Assembly: GCF_014154935.1 (NCBI RefSeq)
Contig: NZ_JACEHH010000028.1
Location: 1 to 64,000, forward strand
DNA from: Stieleria mannarensis
GTDB lineage: Bacteria > Planctomycetota > Planctomycetia > Pirellulales > Pirellulaceae
Direction: 5' to 3'
Length of the DNA: 64,000 bases
Shown here: positions 44,415 to 54,700 of the stretch, in pieces
Numbering within the stretch: position 1 is the stretch's first letter
Layout of the letters: every line of letters starts with the position of its first letter
Position numbers and translations under genes: made by a program
The notes under the pieces: model-generated
The model's input: the letters and a program-made list of their open reading frames with translations, nothing else
Database searches by the model: none
What the model was told of the DNA's origin: nothing

Positions 44415-45434
44415 ATGAGAATCGCTAGCCAATCGTTACTGCTATTTGTCTTTGCTTGGTTCGGTGGCGGCCTTGGCAACGCGGAGTCGCCTGCAGGGGG
44501 CTCCGGCGTGATCGTCCGGGTGTCAGAGTCTTGGATCCAGCGCGAACTCGGTACGACCATCAATGAGAACATGGATGTCGACACGATGTTGCTGGGTACG
44601 CATGTTGTCGGAAAAGCGAATACAGCCGGGCGTCTCGGAGCCGATTTGGAACCCAGTCGCGAATCGGCGGCGATCCGAATTCATTTCACCGGTCGCGTGT
44701 CCAGCAAGACCAATGGGTACAACGGTCCGGTTATCGTGCACTCGCGTTGCTGGACCGACTTTGATGCGTCGGTCGTCTTGAAGTTTGATTTGGAAAAAGG
44801 TATTCGCCGCGGGCCGGTTGAGATCGATGGCAACACGAACAGTCATACTGAAGGTATTTCGACACGCCGTCGGATGTTCTCTCGCATCACCAAACGCGTC
44901 GCGGCAAAGCGTGTTGCCGAGAGGCGGGAGCAGACTCTCCGGATCAGTCGTCGCCGGACGCTCGACCGAATCGCCGAACATTTTCAGCGGCATGTCGACA
45001 AGCAAATTGCTGCACTGAACGGATCGCTTCGCATGAGCAGCATGCCTGGTTGGTTGAAGTCGATCTTGGGGAACGAGCCGCCGCAATTCTGTTCTTCCGG
45101 CGACACCCTTTACGCAGTGCTTGGTGTGCCTGCGTTCGAGTTGGATGATGAACGATCGGTTGCAGCGGGGCTGGTGGAAGTGCCTTTAAATGGTCCGGCT
45201 GATATTCTGATTCACCGTGGCTGGTTGGAAAACCGCTTCGGGCCGATGGGCGGTTTGTTGATCGGATTCAACAGTGCCGGCAGTTTCTTTCCCACCACGG
45301 CGTCCTCTCCGCTGTCCGCCTTGGTTTCGATGACAAAGATGCGGCTCGTATCACGCTCTGAACCGTCGTCGCAGCAGTCGCCGTGGATCACCATCCCAGT
45401 CGATCCGACGACACTGTTTCAATTGTCGCGTTAG
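44415..45434 (+). CDS. Secreted hypothetical protein
   Basis: This 339-residue protein has a signal peptide (RIASQSLLLFVFAWFGGGLGNA). The mature part is a soluble alpha/beta protein with a central basic coiled segment (KRVAAKRVAERREQTLRISRRRTLDRIAEHFQRHVDK). Beta-rich flanks resemble no family I know. The ATG at 44415 has GGAGAG upstream. No sigma-54 site was found in its upstream region, although neighbours on both sides have one. Confidence 0.65.
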   Translation: MRIASQSLLLFVFAWFGGGLGNAESPAGGSGVIVRVSESWIQRELGTTINENMDVDTMLLGTHVVGKANTAGRLGADLEPSRESAAIRIHFTGRVSSKTNGYNGPVIVHSRCWTDFDASVVLKFDLEKGIRRGPVEIDGNTNSHTEGISTRRRMFSRITKRVAAKRVAERREQTLRISRRRTLDRIAEHFQRHVDKQIAALNGSLRMSSMPGWLKSILGNEPPQFCSSGDTLYAVLGVPAFELDDERSVAAGLVEVPLNGPADILIHRGWLENRFGPMGGLLIGFNSAGSFFPTTASSPLSALVSMTKMRLVSRSEPSSQQSPWITIPVDPTTLFQLSR

Positions 45435-45470
45435 TCGACAGTTTCCGTAGGTCATCAATGTTGGCAGAGT

Positions 45471-45488
45471 TTGGTACGGAAGCTGCAT
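45471..45488 (+). promoter_or_regulatory. Sigma-54 promoter upstream of the Pmp3 gene
   Basis: TTGGTACG-GAAG-CTGCA has exact GG-N10-GC spacing, with one -24 and one -12 substitution. It lies about 75 bp upstream of the ATG at 45562. Confidence 0.65.
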
Positions 45489-45561
45489 CGGGGAAATGTG
45501 GAACGATCGAGCCAACGCAACGCTCGGTTTCACTTCACCACAAACCTTATGGAGTCCCCTG

Positions 45562-45738
45562 ATGTCCACCGTCGCGACGCAAAACAAATTCTTGATGATC
45601 ATCCTAGCGATCCTGCTTCCTCCGGCAGCCGTCTTCGCACAGAGAGGTCTCTCAGGCCAATTCTGGCTGAACATTGTCTTGACCCTGTTGGGGTTCTGGA
45701 TCGTCGGAATCGTTCACGCCCTGGCGATCACGCTGTAG
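45562..45738 (+). CDS. Pmp3/YqaE family small membrane protein
   Basis: This 58-residue protein has two transmembrane helices: FLMIILAILLPPAAVFAQ, then FWLNIVLTLLGFWIVGIVHALAITL. The family's 'LLPP.xV' turn and 'GxxxxFWLNIxLTLLGxxPGxxHAL' pattern are present. Pmp3/YqaE proteins modulate membrane potential and salt or cold tolerance. Length is standard (50-60). yihY follows 49 bp downstream on the same strand, likely cotranscribed from the sigma-54 promoter above. Confidence 0.88.
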   Translation: MSTVATQNKFLMIILAILLPPAAVFAQRGLSGQFWLNIVLTLLGFWIVGIVHALAITL

Positions 45739-45787
45739 GGCGTTTGAGCAACCCGACGATGTCTCGCACAACCAGCATGGTGTACCG

Positions 45788-46714
45788 ATGAAGTTACTCA
45801 AGACGACTTTCACGCAGTTTTCGACGGACAATTGCACGACGCTAGCGGCTGCGTTGGCGTACTACACTGTTTTCGCATTGCCCCCGCTTTTGTATCTGTT
45901 GCTAACGATCGTCACCTATTCGATGACGGTCGCGTATGACGCAGACGTCGCAAGGGAAAAGGCGCAGCGATTGATCGAAAACCAAGCCGGCCAGTTGATC
46001 GGAAACGAAGCAGCGGCGGACGAAATCACAACCATTTTGGAAGAAAACCGCCAGCAGGGCGGGGTGTGGTGGAAGTCGTTGGTCAGTCTTGCCGGGATTC
46101 TATTCGGTGCAACGGGGTTGGTTGCCGCGGTCCAGGCCTCACTTAATCTGGTGTGGCGTGTCCAGCCGGACCCTGACCAAGGCGGCGTCAAATCGTTCGT
46201 CGTTAAACGTGTCCTGTCGCTCGGCATGATTCTCGGTCTGGGATTCCTACTGCTGGTGTCAATGGTGGTCAGCACCGTGCTGGCCGCGGTCGGGTCGCAA
46301 ATCGGTCAATGGGTCGGATTGGAAGAGACCGTTGTTGCGTTTCTGAACTACGCGGTCATCTTCGTCGTCACGATGGTGATTTTCGCCGCAATGTTCAAAT
46401 TCATGCCGGATGCCGAGATCGGTTGGCGTGATGTTGCGGTCGGGGCGTTCGTGACTGCGGGACTGTTTTCATTGGGTCGCTACGGACTGGGCATCTACTT
46501 TGAAAATGCGGATCCGGCGGCCCGTCTAGGAAGCGCCGCGGCATCGCTGGCAGTCCTACTGGTCTGGGTCTACTACTCATCGATGATCTTTTTACTGGGG
46601 GCGGAGTTCACCCAGGCGTGGGCCACCGTGTATGGCCGTGGGCTGGAACCGGAAGAAGGCGCGGTCCGTGTCGAGCGGCGGTTGGTCAGCGGTGATCGGG
46701 CGACGACGTCCTAG
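45788..46714 (+). CDS. yihY: YihY/virulence factor BrkB family membrane protein
   Basis: This 308-residue protein has about six transmembrane helices. The family opening TTLAAALAYYTVFALPPLLYLLL (Y-Y-x-x-F-A-L-x-P) is followed by QASLNLVWRVQPDP, FLLLVSMVVSTVLAAVGSQI and FKFMPDAEIGWRDVAVGAFVTA, with the end YYSSMIFLLGAEFTQAWA. The family was once called RNase BN but is now regarded as a membrane protein of unknown transport function. A strong terminator follows at 46802. Probably in an operon with the Pmp3 gene. Confidence 0.87.
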   Translation: MKLLKTTFTQFSTDNCTTLAAALAYYTVFALPPLLYLLLTIVTYSMTVAYDADVAREKAQRLIENQAGQLIGNEAAADEITTILEENRQQGGVWWKSLVSLAGILFGATGLVAAVQASLNLVWRVQPDPDQGGVKSFVVKRVLSLGMILGLGFLLLVSMVVSTVLAAVGSQIGQWVGLEETVVAFLNYAVIFVVTMVIFAAMFKFMPDAEIGWRDVAVGAFVTAGLFSLGRYGLGIYFENADPAARLGSAAASLAVLLVWVYYSSMIFLLGAEFTQAWATVYGRGLEPEEGAVRVERRLVSGDRATTS

Positions 46715-46750
46715 TATCCCTTTTCGTCTTAAAATTCGGATTAAAGGTAG

Positions 46751-46781
46751 TGGACGACGCGAGGAGTCCTCACAGCTGGAA
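46751..46781 (-). repeat. Repeat GAGGACTCCTCGCGTCGTCCA, copy B (inverted)
   Basis: On the minus strand this reads TTCCAGCTGTGAGGACTCCT followed by CGCGTCGTCCA, matching 44285-44316 except one substitution and a 2-nt difference. Copies A and B bracket three genes. Confidence 0.6.
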
Positions 46782-46801
46782 AGGGGCAAAGATTTCGATT
46801 C

Positions 46802-46846
46802 AAAAACGCAGCCGTCGGACCGTGGGTCTGGAGGCTGCGTTTTTTC
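46802..46846 (+). terminator. Rho-independent terminator after yihY
   Basis: AAAAACGCAGCC pairs with GGCTGCGTTTTTT around a 19-nt loop that contains further pairing. It closes the Pmp3-yihY operon. Confidence 0.85.
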
Positions 46847-46915
46847 GTTGGTCGACAATCGATCGGAGCGGACTCTATTGAAACAGTTTTGAAGGCGTGC
46901 AGCGATTCGATGCAA

Positions 46916-46933
46916 GTGGCATGTTGGTTGCTC
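46916..46933 (+). promoter_or_regulatory. Sigma-54 promoter upstream of a 61-residue gene
   Basis: GTGGCATG-TTGG-TTGCTC keeps GG-N10-GC exactly with an intact TTGC. It lies 50 bp upstream of the ATG at 46983. Confidence 0.7.
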
Positions 46934-46982
46934 CGTCAGTCTTGAAAACGATTTGGAATCAAAACCATTCGGAGAAAGACAG

Positions 46983-47168
46983 ATGTATCCCGCAACCATT
47001 CACACCGTCCACGGAGTCAGCCTGCCGATGGCTCAATTTACCTACGCGATTCGATACTGCCGTGAAAAGCAGGCCGAACGCGTCAAGACACGTTGCCGTT
47101 CACGCGGTTCAGCCGATCTCGGTGGAGGTCTTCGATCCCCGGGCTACTGCCAAGAAGTTTTGGAATGA
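46983..47168 (+). CDS. Small hypothetical protein (61 residues)
   Basis: This short basic soluble protein (MYPATIHTVHGVSLPMAQFT ... REKQAERVKTRCRSRG) is supported by a strong GGAGAAAG site 5-12 nt before the ATG and by the sigma-54 promoter above. Its C-terminal third looks low-complexity. The alternative +1 frame over the same DNA reads more protein-like (ISVEVFDPRATAKKFWNEYG), so a frameshift is possible. No family recognised. Confidence 0.45.
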   Translation: MYPATIHTVHGVSLPMAQFTYAIRYCREKQAERVKTRCRSRGSADLGGGLRSPGYCQEVLE

Positions 47169-47177
47169 GTACGGCGT

Positions 47178-47196
47178 TTGGTACAGCCGTTGCATG
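47178..47196 (+). promoter_or_regulatory. Sigma-54 promoter upstream of a lipoprotein gene
   Basis: TTTGGTACA-GCCG-TTGCAT has exact GG-N10-GC spacing and an intact TTGC. It starts 107 bp upstream of the lipoprotein ATG. Confidence 0.75.
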
Positions 47197-47283
47197 GGAT
47201 TGAGTTGTCGACGATCCAAGTACTACCGTCCCGTTGAGTCACCGCTGTCGACATCGTGGCTCACCCGTTTCGAAGAGAAAGTC

Positions 47284-47568
47284 ATGTTGAAACAATTTTT
47301 TGCATCGTTTTGTGCCGTCGGCTTGCTGGTCGCGAGTGCCGGTTGTGATGTTGAGCAAACCGAGGAAGGCCGTCTGCCGGACGTTGATGTTGAAGTTTCC
47401 GGAGACCCCGGCAACCTTCCCGAATACGACGTCGACACGCCTGACGTCGATGTTGAAATGAAGGAGAAGGAGATCGAGGTTCCTGACGTGGATGTTGACG
47501 TGGACACCGAAAAGGCCAAGGTGAAGGTGCCGGACGTGGATGTCACGTTGCCCGAGGACGACGAATAA
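47284..47568 (+). CDS. Small lipoprotein with DVDV-type acidic repeat
   Basis: This 94-residue protein has a type II signal peptide: MLKQFFASFCAVGLLVASAGC, with the lipobox Cys at 21. The mature part is a dense acidic pattern of 'PDVDV' and related units (EVSGDP, TPDVDVEM, VPDVDVDVDTEKAKVKVPDV). The pattern of alternating Asp/Val may form an extended strand or bind cations or the cell envelope. A terminator follows. Its sigma-54 promoter makes it part of the proposed regulon. Role unknown. Confidence 0.75.
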   Translation: MLKQFFASFCAVGLLVASAGCDVEQTEEGRLPDVDVEVSGDPGNLPEYDVDTPDVDVEMKEKEIEVPDVDVDVDTEKAKVKVPDVDVTLPEDDE

Positions 47569-47596
47569 TCCAAGCTTCGATCGTCGCGTTTCTACC

Positions 47597-47632
47597 CGGC
47601 CGTCGCAAAGATCATTTGCGACGGCCGTTTTT
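47597..47632 (+). terminator. Rho-independent terminator of the lipoprotein gene
   Basis: CGGCCGTCGCAAA pairs perfectly with TTTGCGACGGCCG around a short loop, followed by TTTTT. Confidence 0.9.
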
Positions 47633-47680
47633 ATCAGCCCGCGACACCCCCGGTAGAGACCGCGTTTCAATCTCCGGGGT

Positions 47681-48247
47681 GTGTCAAATCGAAACTCATG
47701 GTTTGATGCATTGACACCACCTTTTGCCAATCGCCGATGCGTGATCGTTGATGATGTGCGAGCCTATCGCGAACTGCTTCACCAATGGTTCGTCGACTGG
47801 GGGTTCTCGTGCTCACTTGCGTCTGGAGCCGAGGAGGCGTGGCAATTGGTCCAGGATCACAGCTTTGATTTGGTCATCACCGACATCGATATGCCCGGTG
47901 TTAGCGGTTTGGATTTGATCGGGGCGATTCGCGAGTATGGTGGGGCTGGTGTCAAACGCGTCCCGGTTATTGCGATCAGCAGTTTGCAGGACGACGAGAT
48001 TGAGTCCATCACGAAGCAGGTGGGCGCAATTCGGTTTTCACCCAAGCCGCTGGACCGAGACAGTCTGTTCCGAGACGTGGTCGCGATCCTTCAGCCAGAT
48101 GGATCCGGTTCCCCACTCCGTTCTCTTGAGCGAGGAAAAAAGGAAACGCCGCCCCAGGAAGTCTTAGACGCGTGCCCGACAATCTCTCCAAAGCTTCGCC
48201 GATTGCTGCGCGGTGATTCGGATCACTCGCTGCGGCCGAAGGACTGA
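47681..48247 (+). CDS. Single-domain response regulator
   Basis: This 188-residue protein has one receiver domain (about residues 18-138). The acidic pair VIVDD, the phosphoacceptor Asp in LVITDIDMPGVSG, the conserved Ser/Thr (VIAISS) and Lys (FSPKPLD) are all present. The C-terminal ~50 residues are disordered with no DNA-binding domain, so it acts by protein contact, like CheY-type or phosphorelay intermediates. The start is a GTG at 47681 with CCGGGG upstream. The giant sensor kinase begins 478 bp downstream and is a possible partner, though not in the same operon. Confidence 0.85.
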   Translation: MSNRNSWFDALTPPFANRRCVIVDDVRAYRELLHQWFVDWGFSCSLASGAEEAWQLVQDHSFDLVITDIDMPGVSGLDLIGAIREYGGAGVKRVPVIAISSLQDDEIESITKQVGAIRFSPKPLDRDSLFRDVVAILQPDGSGSPLRSLERGKKETPPQEVLDACPTISPKLRRLLRGDSDHSLRPKD

Positions 48248-48725
48248 GACGCGGTCAACTGATCATGGGTGTCGATATCGTCTGACGTCGAAGCAAAACG
48301 ACGCGTTTGGACCTCGAAACGATCGCATGACTCAGGACGCGGGCGGCCCGTGTTGTCCAACTCCGTTGGGATGCCGGCCTCGGTGCTTCTAATCCGGGGG
48401 GTGTGCCATCGGGCGTTTCATCGCGTTTGCCCACGTTTGGTTGCCGTCGTGATAGGAAATCTAGGAAATTCCGGGAGACGAAATCGGCTCATTCGTCTCT
48501 AATTGCGTTGACGGGTAGCGATTGGTTTCGACGCACTTGTTAGGGAGGGGAATCCGTGGGCAAGGTCCGGTCGACCGACTTTCGAAGAACGAACGGTGAT
48601 TGACGTGCGAGGTTGAATCGGATTCCATGGGATGATGATCGCAAAACGGTCGTGCGTTGGGGTCGAGGTCCTCTAGGTGGAGGGGTTTCGGGGATTCGGC
48701 AAGGGAGATGGGGGCTGGGTAGCGA
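48248..48725. other. Intergenic region before the giant kinase
   Basis: About 478 bp without a convincing gene. A poor sigma-54-like match (ATGGGATGATGATCGCAA) is near 48630 but lacks the GGCA -24 core. No tandem repeat or hairpin stood out. Confidence 0.35.
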
Positions 48726-51700
48726 ATGAACAACAATCACGATGAATTGATCGACGGGCCGTTGATTGTCGGTGTCGGCGCGTCGGCCGGTGGGCTGGAA
48801 GCCCTGAAGGAATTATTGCAGCACCTGGGAGATTGCGACCGGCTATCGTTGGTGGTTGTTCAGCACCGTGACCCTTCCGAGCCGTCGCTTCTCGGTCCAT
48901 TGCTGGAGACGTCGACAAAGTTGGACGTCGTCGAGATCACCGAGCGCTGTGTGCTGAAACCCGGCCGTGTCTATATCGCTCCGGCCAGGATGTATCTGGA
49001 GATCCAAAATGGTGCTGCGCGTCCGGTTGAACTCGGTGACGACGACAGTCCGCTGACCTCGATCGACCATTTCTTTCAGTCCTTGGCCGCTGACCAAGCC
49101 GGTCGGGCGATCGGGATTGTGCTGTCGGGGGCCGGCAGCGACGGAACGGTCGGCTTGAAATCGATCAGCGACGGCGGCGGGTTGACGTTTGCGCAAGATC
49201 CTCAATCGGCCAAATACGAAAGCATGCCCGCCAGTGCGGCGACCATCGGAGCGGCCGACCACGTCTGTCGTCCCGGCGAGATCGCCGCGGAGTTGCGGCG
49301 GTATGCCGATCACGCCGCCGAACGCGGAAAACAGGATGATCTGCGCCGCCTTCACGAGCAGATCGGCGTTTCGATCCCGCTGATCACGAAACATCTGTTG
49401 AAGGTGACCGGCCACAATTTTCGGCACTACAAAACCAGCACGCTGACACGTCGCATCTTACGACGCATCCAATTACTCAAACTCGCCGACGCCGACGAGT
49501 ACTTGAGCCGATTGCGTTCCAGCGACGAAGAGGCTGAGGCGCTGTTTCGAGAGCTGTTGATCGGCGTGACGGCGTTTTTTCGGGATCCCGAAGCCTTTGA
49601 TGCGATCGCGTCGACCGTGCTGCCAGAAATATTCGACGGTAAGCCGGAAAACGAGACGGTCCGTATTTGGGTGGCGGGCTGCAGCACGGGCGAAGAAGCC
49701 TACTCTTTGGCGATGCTTTGCTTGGAACATGCCGACAAGATGGAAGATCCTCCGGCGTTCCAGATCTTTGCCACCGACATCGACGAGCGGGCGCTGCAGG
49801 TCGCCAGGGACGGCAGGTATGCGACGGGGATCGAAGACCATGTGAGCCCGGAGCGGTTGGAGCGTTTTTTCGTCAAACATCGCAACCACTACCAAGTCAG
49901 CAAGCAATTACGGAGTCGTGTGCTGTTTTCCAAGCACAATTTGATCGGCGATCCACCGTTCTCGCGACAGGATCTGGTCTCCTGTCGAAACCTGTTGATC
50001 TATCTGGGGACCCACCTGCAAGAAAAGCTGATTCCGCTTTTTCACTACGCCATGCGTCCCTTCGGATACCTGTTTTTGGGGCCGAGCGAGACCATTTCAT
50101 CGCATGGTGAATTGTTCGAGGCGTTGGACAACCAATTTCGCATCTCCCAGCGAAAGGAAGCGGCGACCGGTCCGGTCAACGCGCTGACGATGCGAAAGGG
50201 GCAGGTCAGACAGGTTCGCGGCGGTGAAACACAACCCGATCAAACCGTCGACCTCAATGGATTGCGGCAGCGGATCATCCTGGACGAGTTTGCACCGCAG
50301 GCCGTCGTGATCGATCAATCCGGTCAGGTGCTCAACTCCTCCGATGGCGTGTCAAAGTACTTGGCGGTCGGCGGCGGCGACTTTCAGAATCACATCGTCA
50401 AATTGGCTTCGCCGGGTTTGCGGATCGCGATGCGGAGCGCCATCAATGAAGCCACCAAGTTTCGACGCAAGGTCACTCACAAGAATCTTTCGATACGCAC
50501 GGGGGGGCTGATTCAGCGTGTCATGCTGACGGTGCAACCGATGCCACAATTGGGCGAGAACGAGGAACTGTTCCTGGTCGTGTTCCAGGATGTCGGGAAA
50601 CCGATTCGCCGCGATCATCAAGACCGGTCGGCCGACGCCGAGTCAGAGGACGATCGAGACGCGGATGCGGTCATCACACAGATGGAGCGCGAGCTTGAAT
50701 CCACGCGTGGTGATCTGGAGCGGACGCTGCAGGACATGGAAGCCGCCAATGAGGAGATGAAGTCATCCAACGAAGAACTGTTGTCGATGAACGAGGAGTT
50801 GCAATCGGCCAATGAGGAACTGGAGAGTTCGAAAGAACAGATCCGCGCCGGCAGCGACGCGCTGGCCCGCGCCAACGCCGACTTGGAAAATCTGCTCCGC
50901 AGCACGCAGATCGCGACGGTTTTCCTGGACAAACAGCTAAAGATCCGGCGGTTCACCCCGGCGATCAAGGAAATCTATGGGTTGTTGGCGTCCGACGTCG
51001 GTCGACCGCTCGAGCAAATTGTCCCGTCAGTTGACCAGATGCCGCCCTTGCCCGACCCGACGACACTCGACGAAGTCGGCGTCATCGAGCATACGGTTCG
51101 TGCGAAGTCGGGAAAGCACTATATCCGCCGCGTGCTTCCGTACCGTTCGGCCGCCGGCGCGACCGACGGTGTCGTTGTGACCTTTGTCGATGTCTCGGAC
51201 CTGGTTCAACGCGAATCCAGACTGGCGGCGTTGATGAGTTCCACCGCCGAGGGGATTTATGGCACCGACCGTGACGGAATCTGCACGTTTGCCAACACCG
51301 CCTGCGCTCGACTGCTCGGATACGATTCGCCGGACGATCTGCTCGGCAAAGACATGCATGCGGTGATTCATCACAAGCGTCGTGATGGCAGCCGGTATCC
51401 GAAGGACGAATGCAAGATCGTCCGGGCGATCCACGAAGGCAAACGGATGCACATCGATGACGAAGTCTTCTGGCGCGCCGACGGAACGCCCTTTGAAGCG
51501 GAGTATTGGTCACACCCGAAGATTCGAGACGGAGAGATCATCGGCTGTGTCGTGACCTTTTTCGACATCACCGAACGCCGGCGAGATGAAAGGCTGCTCG
51601 CCGATGCGAAGATGCGTGTCGAGCTGTCGCTGGAGGTCGCCGATATCGCTCCATGGAGCTGGGACATGCGGACCGGTCAACCGGTTTCGAATCCGACGCT

Positions 51701-54700
51701 GAACCGATTGTTCGGGTTCGACGAGGACGCCACACCGGCGTTGTCGGAGTTCATGGACCGAATCGAGGAATCGTCACGCCGACGCGTCTCTTCGGCGATC
51801 GAACGCGCCATCCAAACGGGCGAGGTCTATGACGAAGAGTATCCCGTCAGATGGCCCAACGGTGACTTGCGCCATCTCCGTGCGCGGGGATTGGTTCGGG
51901 CGACCGATGGTGTTGCGGAGGATTTTTTTGGTGTCGTCGTTGATGTCACCGAACGCAAACGAAAAGAATTGGACCTTGCCGACCGCGAGGGGCATCTGCG
52001 CCGCGTCATCGATCACCAATTGAGTATGGTCGGCGTGTTGCAGCCGGACGGGACGCTGGTCGAAGCGAACGCCGCCGCACTGCGGGCCGGCGGGTTAAAA
52101 CGGGAAGATGTGATCGGCAAGAAGTTTTGGGATTGTTATTGGTGGAGCTACGACGACCGCGTGGCGGAGCGGCTGAAAAGTGAGTTTGAAAAGGCGGCTT
52201 CGGGCGAGATCGTACATTATGACACCGACGTTCGCGTGGGAGATCATGCGACCATCACGATCGATTTTATGATCAGCCCGGTACGCGATGCCGACGGACA
52301 AATCACCCATCTGATTCCCTCGGGAGTCGATGTCAGCGATCGCAAAGCGGCGGAAAAGGCGGTCTTTCAACGTGAGCAACGTCTTCAGCTGGCATTGGAT
52401 TCCGGCGGGATGGGGTTATGGGAGTGGGACATCGAATCGGATCACATCACGTGGTCCGATCAGATGTACAAGATGTTCGGGTACACTCCGGAGGAATTTC
52501 AGCCGACCAAGTCCGGTTTTCTGCAGGTCGTGCATCCGGAGGATCGGTCGAGGCTGGAAGGTATGATCGCGTCGGCGTTTAGCGGTCATTGTGCGACGCA
52601 CGAGGTGGAATTTCGTGTGCTTCGTGGTACCGATCAATCCACGTTGTGGACGCTCAGTCGAGGCCGAATCACGCGTGCGGCCGATGGAACACCGCTGGCG
52701 ATGGTCAGCGTTGCCGTCGATGTCACCCAGCGAAAACACTGGGAAAAGGAGTTGATCGATCGCGAGGCTCATCTGCGTCGCGTGATCAACAACCAACTCG
52801 GGCTGGTCGGCGTCATCGATCGCAACGGTATCCTGTTGGAAGTCGACGACCGTTCGTTGGAAATTGCCAGAACGAAACGCGACGAAGTGCTCGGAAAGCA
52901 TTTCGCCGATGCACCCTGGTGGAACTATGACCCCGAAGTTTCCCGCCAAATGCGTGACGCGATGCGCCGAGCGCTCGACGGCGAAGTCGTACGATACGAC
53001 GTCTCGCTGTTTTCCTATGGCAGCGACGGTGTGATGATCGATTTCATGATCGCACCGGTTTTTGACGGCGAGGGCAAGGTCGAGTACCTGATCCCGTCCG
53101 GCGTCGACATCCGCGAACGCGTAAAAATCGAACGGGAGCAACGTTCCGCCACCCGGCGGATGGAAATGGCACTTCGCGCCGGCGGGATGGCGGCGTGGGA
53201 GTGGTCACCGACAAAAAGTATTTGGACCCGAGAGTTATACGAGTTGCTGGGGATCGATTCGGCACAACCAGCCAGTTCGGAACTGTTCTTTTCGCTGGTC
53301 CATCCCGAGGACGTCGATGCACTGAGGCAGGCCTGGCAAAACGCGATCGATGGCGTCGCGCCGTATGACAGCGAATTTCGGATCATCCGTCCCGATGGCG
53401 AAATCCGCTGGGTCGCTGGAGTCGGCGAAACGGTGTGTGACGATTCCGGACGAGTGGTCAGTATGTACGGTGTCAATTGGGATGCGACACAAGAACACTT
53501 GCAAGCCGACGCGATGCGTGAAAGTGAGCGTCGTGCCCGCGAAGCCAACGCATCCAAAAGCGAATTCCTGGCGAACATGTCTCACGAAATCCGTACGCCC
53601 ATGACCGCCATCTTGGGATACGCCGATCTGTTGAGAGATTTGATCGATCACGAGGAAGCCAACCAGTATCTCGAGACGATTCGACGAAACGGCGATTACT
53701 TGTTGGAAATCATCAACGATATTTTGGACCTGTCAAAGATCGAAGCCGGAAAGTTGGATGTCCAGCGTGAGAGTTTTGATCCGCGCCGGCTGGTTGAGGA
53801 CGTCCGCAGGATCATGGAAGTCCGCGCGACCGAGGGTGGATTGACACTGGAGGTCCAATACGACGGGAATCTACCAAGACTGATTCGAACGGACGCAAAG
53901 AGGTTGAAGCAGATTCTGATCAATCTGGTCGGCAACGCCATCAAGTTTACCCGCAAGGGCCGGGTGACGATTCGAGTGCGTTTCGTCGCCGCCGAAGGAC
54001 AATTGCACATCGACGTGGTAGATACCGGGATCGGAATCCCCGACGAACAACTTCGTCGACTGTTTCGTCCGTTTGCCCAGGGCGATACCAGCGTGACCCG
54101 CAATTTCGGCGGCACCGGGTTGGGGCTGGCGATCAGCCAACGGCTGGCCGAAATGTTGGGCGGCGACATCTCGGTCCGCAGTGCCGAAGGCGTCGGCAGC
54201 ACGTTTTCGGTCCGCGTCGCAACCGGCCAAGTCGACGCTTCCGACTGGGCCCAAGACGACGCGAGCCGATCCGACGGTGATGACGATGCGACGACGGAAG
54301 ATGATGCTCCGGTCGAGCTTTCCTGTCGAGTGTTGGTCGTCGACGACCGCAGAGAGATTCGCTTTCTCAGCAAACGAATTCTGACCAACGCCGGGGCGGT
54401 CGTCGAGGAGTGCGAGGATGGTCTGCTGGCCGTCGAGCATGTCAGTGAGTGCCTGGGAAACGGCAGTTGCCCCGATTTAGTCCTGTTGGACATGCAAATG
54501 CCCAAGTTGGACGGCTATTCGACGGCACGAAAACTGAGGGCAATCGGATACAACGCACCAATCATCGCCCTGACCGCCGACGCGATGCAAGGTGACATGA
54601 ATAAATGTTTGCAGGCCGGTTGCAATGACTACCTGTCCAAACCCATCGACGCAAAGAAGCTGTTGCGGCTGGTCCGTCAGATGATCCGCCAGACCGACAC

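Noticed and set aside
46897-47568. 223-residue fusion-like frame covering the lipoprotein
   Set aside because: The lipoprotein signal peptide starts at 47284 and has its own sigma-54 promoter; the N-terminal extension crosses that promoter.
48620-48640. Sigma-54-like match before the giant kinase
   Set aside because: The GGCA core of the -24 box is missing; spacing alone is not enough.
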